Positions 59,877 to 64,000 of a stretch of 64,000 nt of DNA are shown here, in pieces. How positions within the stretch are numbered: the first letter of the stretch is position 1; each line of letters starts with the position of its first letter. Where the stretch lies: assembly GCF_051401765.1 (NCBI RefSeq), contig NC_135071.1:6736961-6800960 (forward strand). The letters run 5' to 3'. The notes beneath the pieces are model-generated. The model ran no database searches. It saw nothing but the letters and a program-made list of their open reading frames with translations, and was not told where the DNA came from. A program made the translations under genes and the position numbers. The DNA is from Calliopsis andreniformis (Eukaryota > Arthropoda > Insecta > Hymenoptera > Andrenidae).

Positions 59877-61335
59877 CAAGGTGTCCCAAACAAAGTGCGG
59901 GAACCATAAAGGGGGGATTCTTGTGGTGATTCTAATCAACCTTTTCTTTTGCAAAAATGTTCTCTGAAGCTTTACTAACAAGTTATTAACGAAAAACATC
60001 GATCAATCAGAGAACGCGGATAGCGAGCGTTCGGCTGTTCGCGCACAAGCTACGCGTAGCGTTTGCTCTCGCCGTCATCGTGCCTTGTACCATAAATTCA
60101 GAATCTCTACGTTATTGCCTAACTTCTCTTGAACTGTTGGGTGACAATTTATGAAAAAAATCAGGAACACTTGAGCTGAATATTTAAACACGTAACGAAA
60201 TTCGTGTGATGATTTAAAGCGACATCAGATGGTCATTACGTCTGCACCGTAATAAAATGCATGCCGGTCGCAGGACACTGACATTAAAGTAACTAATGAA
60301 TGAGAATACAATTGATGTATTCTTTTTCATCGACGGGTTTGTTGATATATCGAAAGGTCTGTAGGGGTGATCGCGACGCGACCCTCGCGGCCTTCGATCT
60401 CAGGTACCGATGGCTCCTTCGAATTTGCAGGGCAGTATTCGTGAACATGAACGTCCATATCTGCCAGACACTCGTTACTGTCTCCTATGCTAATCGGACA
60501 TACCTTTGTTTTCCCCTATAAATTTGTCTGCAACTTTTTCGACCTGAAGAAGAGACTACCACTTCCACGAACAAAGTCTGACCGGGGAAGACCCTGCTTT
60601 GGTCATATCGACTGACAAATCGAATTCGACTATTTTGAAGAAGTGGCACCCCTAAGAAGTCGCGCCTAAAACGATGCGAGAGCAGGAGGAAAGAGACTTC
60701 GGAAAAATCGTCAGTATCGATCATGATTTCCGCCGCCGAAGGGTACAACCTTTTCCTCTGTTTTGATGCGGAGTGCCGTGGCAAGGTGGAAGCTGTGAAA
60801 CAGAAAGTACGAAAACATTGCTTTTTATTTTTTATCTGTGGCGTATCAAATTGAAAACTGTGAAGAAAATTGAAAACAATAGTGAATATTTATCTGCTGA
60901 ATTAATATGATTATTATTCCGCTATTGCTACAATACAAAATAGGCATTTTTTAATTCTTTTCCCTTGGCTTTTATTTTTTACAGCTTGGGTAATTAATTT
61001 AAAAACCTGAAAAAAATCCATACTTTGTGTTGCGATAGCTAACGTGTCACTGATTTTTTTCATTATTTTTCTCCCAATAGCTTAATAGAAATTGAGCAAT
61101 AACATAGAGATCTTGAGTTTCTTGTACAAGGCTCAAGCACGGCGAGAACACACGTTACGAGTAGTTTGTGCTCCGTCACTGAACGGCCGAACGCTCGCTA
61201 TCCGCGTTTTCTGATAGATCGATGTTTTTGGTTAATAACTTGTTAGTAAAGCTTCAGAGGACATTTTTGCAAACGAAAAGGTTGGTTAGAATGACCCCAG
61301 GAATTCCCCCTTAATGGTTCTCTAGCTACTTTATT
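59877..61335. mobile_element. F1 family, large inverted pair around a GC-rich loop
   Basis: The left part (59877-60180) starts CAAGGTGTCCC after TA and carries the subterminal block (ACAAGTTATTAACGAAAAAC, about 59978). The right part (60800-61335) has the same words inverted (GTTTTTGGTTAATAACTTG at about 61225) plus the F1 body (CGAAAACATTGCTTTTTATT, GATAGCTAACGTG). The right terminus is decayed. The 600 bp loop is partly GC- and CpG-rich and holds open frames 60300-60521 plus and 60485-60784 minus. Confidence 0.7.
60485..60784 (-). other. Unrecognised 99-codon frame in the F1 loop
   Basis: Minus-strand frame beginning MPRHSASKQRKRLYPSAAE with a later serine/arginine-rich stretch. GC content and CpG density exceed the neighbourhood. 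I know no match. As its right end lies at the border with the F1 body, it may be a captured host fragment or a chance frame in GC-rich DNA. Confidence 0.25.
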
Positions 61336-61766
61336 ATCGTCATCAATGTGAAACAGATGCCTTTTCAAATGCTTAATTTAAATATTCTTAGTTTTATGCG
61401 TATTTAATTTGTATAAAAATAAAGCAATATATATATATTGCAGAATTTATTTATTTTAAGGGGGTTTCAACAATTTTGAACGTTCCGAGGCTCTTGAAGA
61501 CTGTTGCCGCCGCTGCTTCCTTTTACAAATCGAAAAAAGAAAATGCTTAGGCAAATGAAAAGATTTGAACAGTTGATTCTTAATGTCTCAAGAGCGAGAG
61601 AGTAAGGGTTATATCTGCCTTCTCTCTCGACATTTTGCAACTTTCCGAAATGCCGTGATTGGTATAATAATATATGTAGTAGAGGGGGAAATTTTCTAAG
61701 TCGCATTTCCAATTTGGAACCATAGAATGCTTCCATCTCGCCTTCATTAAACAGCTGCATGTTTGT

Positions 61767-61850
61767 AGGTGATACTACTCCTATAACGAAAACTGTAACA
61801 GCAGATACCGACCTGTCAATCTCGAAAAGTCACATAACTACCGTACCCTC
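61767..61850 (+). repeat. Short repeat shared with 33169-33254
   Basis: Same order of words (GTAGGTGATACTACTCCTAT, ACAGATACCGACCTGTCA, CTCGAAAAGTCAC) as at 33169. Nothing else supports a gene here. Confidence 0.7.
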
Positions 61851-61859
61851 TTAAAGTGA

Positions 61860-64000
61860 TGTATGTTACTTTCTCTAGACTCTCTCTAGAGAGTTCTTTC
61901 AGTATCCCTTGTAGCTATCCTAGTAAATTTTAAATAAAATTCATTGAAACGATCGGATTTAAACAAATTTTTGTAAATATTTAAGTATCAGCAAAAGTGT
62001 TCAAAAGTAGTTAATTGTAATACTTTTCATACTGAAGTGAATACCTGTTTTTAACTAGTATCATTAGTTTTAAACGTGCAATTCGAGTATCCTAATTGTA
62101 ATTTACCATGCAATTTATCTATAATTATTTCAATCGCGGGGAAAAATTCAGCTTGAACGGCGTTGAAAGAAGGAAGAAAAGACATCCTAGAAAAACCGCT
62201 CTCAGTGAGGAAAAATGCGCGTTGGCTGTAGTTGTATGTGAACTTTAAGTTTCTCAAACAGAATTATGCGGTGTAAACGTTGGGGCACGGGCATTAAAAG
62301 AGGAAAATTTCATTCCTTCCCTAATAAACTTCATAGTGTTCATTTGTTTTTTTATGTCCGCCGGCTTTTCTGCATCTTGGCAGCTAAGATTCTCATTTTA
62401 ATGAATCCTAATTTATTGCACGTGAGGAGGAAAGATTAATTATGAAATTGCTGAAGTCAAGCAAGCAAAGTAAGGGTAAACTTTGATAATTAGAATTTGA
62501 GGACTTGAAAATTTAAAAATTTGAAAAGTTAGGAATATAAAGTTTTGAAAATTCGAAACATAATTCCATAGGCATTTGTTTTTTTCAAAATACTGTATAT
62601 AAACCGAATATTTAAATTTCCAAATAGTGCAAAAAATTCTAAATCAAATTATTTTCAATACAACAAATTTCATTCTATTTTTAACATATTTTCTGTAATA
62701 TTTACAGCTTACCCGAGTTTCACTCGTGATTGATGGATAAAACGTATATTGCAGTTCACGAGTCAGATTCATAGTTTATGGAAAAAGAGTTAAAACATTT
62801 AAAATTTTAAAAATGAATATTCAAAAAGCCTAAAGAAATTTGATAACTTGTGTTACAACCAGAACAGATATTTCAAAGCTTTTCCCTGCTTTAATTTTTA
62901 ATTTATATTTGATGTCATATTTTGCCTTGATAATTCCGAGCATTGTGAGAATCTTTCTTGTCGAAAAATGCCATCAACCTAACAGTATTCAGTTAAGAAA
63001 AATGTCAACCAATATCTCTTTTTAGAACGTATGCTTCAAGAATGTAGATATAGGGTTATAAAAATATTTAAGCACTCTCAGATGAACAATTTGACGCTTA
63101 AAAGATGTGAATTTTATTACAAATTATAAACTGCTTTTATTTCTATAAATCATGTGAGTATCATGATTAAACGTGTATGTACATATGTTAAATTTGAAAT
63201 GTATTCGACAACGTAAAGTAAATACCTAATGTTTGTTGGTAACATCGACTAAATAATTCTCGTAAAAGTATTCCAGCGATTAAAGGTAGTACATTTTTTA
63301 TACTAACACAAAGGTTTAATATTTTGTTGAACCGCCATAAAAATTTATTAATATTATTAATTTATTGCAAATGTTATTATGTTACATAACTTTTCAGAAA
63401 TTGTTTTTAATGCTTTCTTGGAATTAATATTATATTTACTAAATTATTTGTGAATTTCTTCCGGTCTTTGTTAGAGTATTTCATATTTTAGCCGTAAGTG
63501 AGTATTATACGGAGCGAATTTTCAAATTATTTTGAAAACTAATCCCAAATAAAAAATTGTATTCTTTATATTATACTTATTTTTTCATGAGGTATCACCT
63601 TCCACTAACTTGTACACGTTATTTGGAAACAACCTGTATATTATCCATTTTTTAAGAATATGTGCGATATGTTTCGAATTATTATTATCTTGTTAAAAAA
63701 GAAATTGTACACTTGCCCTAATTTTTCAACTGTTCAGTTAAATTAACTTTCAGTATTTGCGAATATTTGTCTCATTTAATATTTCATCGATAATAGTGAT
63801 AATACCAACACTATAGTGACTTCATATAATCCCACAATATTGTCGATTCAGCTCTATACCTCGGTCGAGCGTAGATATTAAAGATCCATCTCTTTATTTG
63901 ATTTTCCCCGAAATTTTATAATAATCATAAATTTATTTTTGTTCGAAAAAGTAGTACAATTCCAAAAGTTCTTGTTTTTTTTGAGGGAAAATGAAGTCTC
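61860..64000. other. No supported gene
   Basis: AT-rich sequence with small open frames (62051-62257 minus, 62840-63025 plus) lacking domains. No repeat partner was noticed in the window. Confidence 0.45.

Noticed and set aside
1..64000. CRISPR array, bacterial operons or prophage
   Set aside because: No evenly spaced direct repeats with unique spacers and no tightly packed long frames; the content is that of an animal genome.
1..64000. tRNA or rRNA genes
   Set aside because: I found no convincing B-box word in cloverleaf context and no conserved rRNA stretch, though a covariance-model scan was not possible.

Overview
The window looks like AT-rich, intron-sized, repeat-dense animal DNA, most likely from an insect and plausibly a hymenopteran. 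The support is the mix of degenerate transposons (Tc1/mariner, hAT, piggyBac-type and pogo-type elements, I- and Jockey-like LINEs, a gypsy-like solo LTR), a short TTAGG-type telomere-like run, eukaryotic splice signals and the absence of any bacterial gene layout. The species cannot be named from the sequence alone. No intact protein-coding gene is visible. Nearly every open frame is short, AT-rich or inside a repeat.

Region by region. 0.9-1.9 kb: a perfect-looking hairpin, an arm of foldback family A, and a copy of repeat B. 2.3-2.9 kb: a CpG/GC-rich island. 4.3-9.4 kb: a dense nest holding a 2.2 kb foldback split by a pogo-like element, followed by a head-to-head inverted Tc1 pair that itself holds a 416 bp element with an 8 bp target duplication. 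11.0-14.4 kb: two copies of one 1.29 kb element facing each other. 17-25 kb: repeat B again, a mariner-like transposase relict, family F1 inverted-repeat elements, a near full-length but broken hAT transposase, and a complete family A foldback. 26.3-29.9 kb: a 1.08 kb non-autonomous hAT element and a 1.26 kb solo LTR, both with target duplications. 36.4-39.0 kb: two long-arm foldback elements. 39.3-46.1 kb: two LINE relicts, two small TIR elements, and at 43989-44112 a good candidate first coding exon with a signal peptide and a strong splice donor. 46.7-54.5 kb: more inverted-repeat elements, family A copy C, a relict joining an Ulp1/C48-like protease segment and a DUF6570-like segment, and a clean 111 bp exon candidate bracketed by the arms of an inverted-repeat element. 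57-62 kb: more hairpin and F1 repeats.

How the parts relate. Many of the elements are palindromic, and several carry a shared subterminal block (GTTAACGAGTTATTAACGAA) and TA-flanked CAGGGTGT termini, so one transposition machinery probably mobilised several families. Some loops hold GC-richer, host-looking sequence. The most interesting candidates are the exon inside an inverted-repeat element (54164-54274), the protease plus DUF6570 relict (51225-53300), the mirrored 1.29 kb elements (11011-14445) and the head-to-head Tc1 element with a dated nested insertion (7374-9366). All identifications are by eye; no alignment or database search was run.
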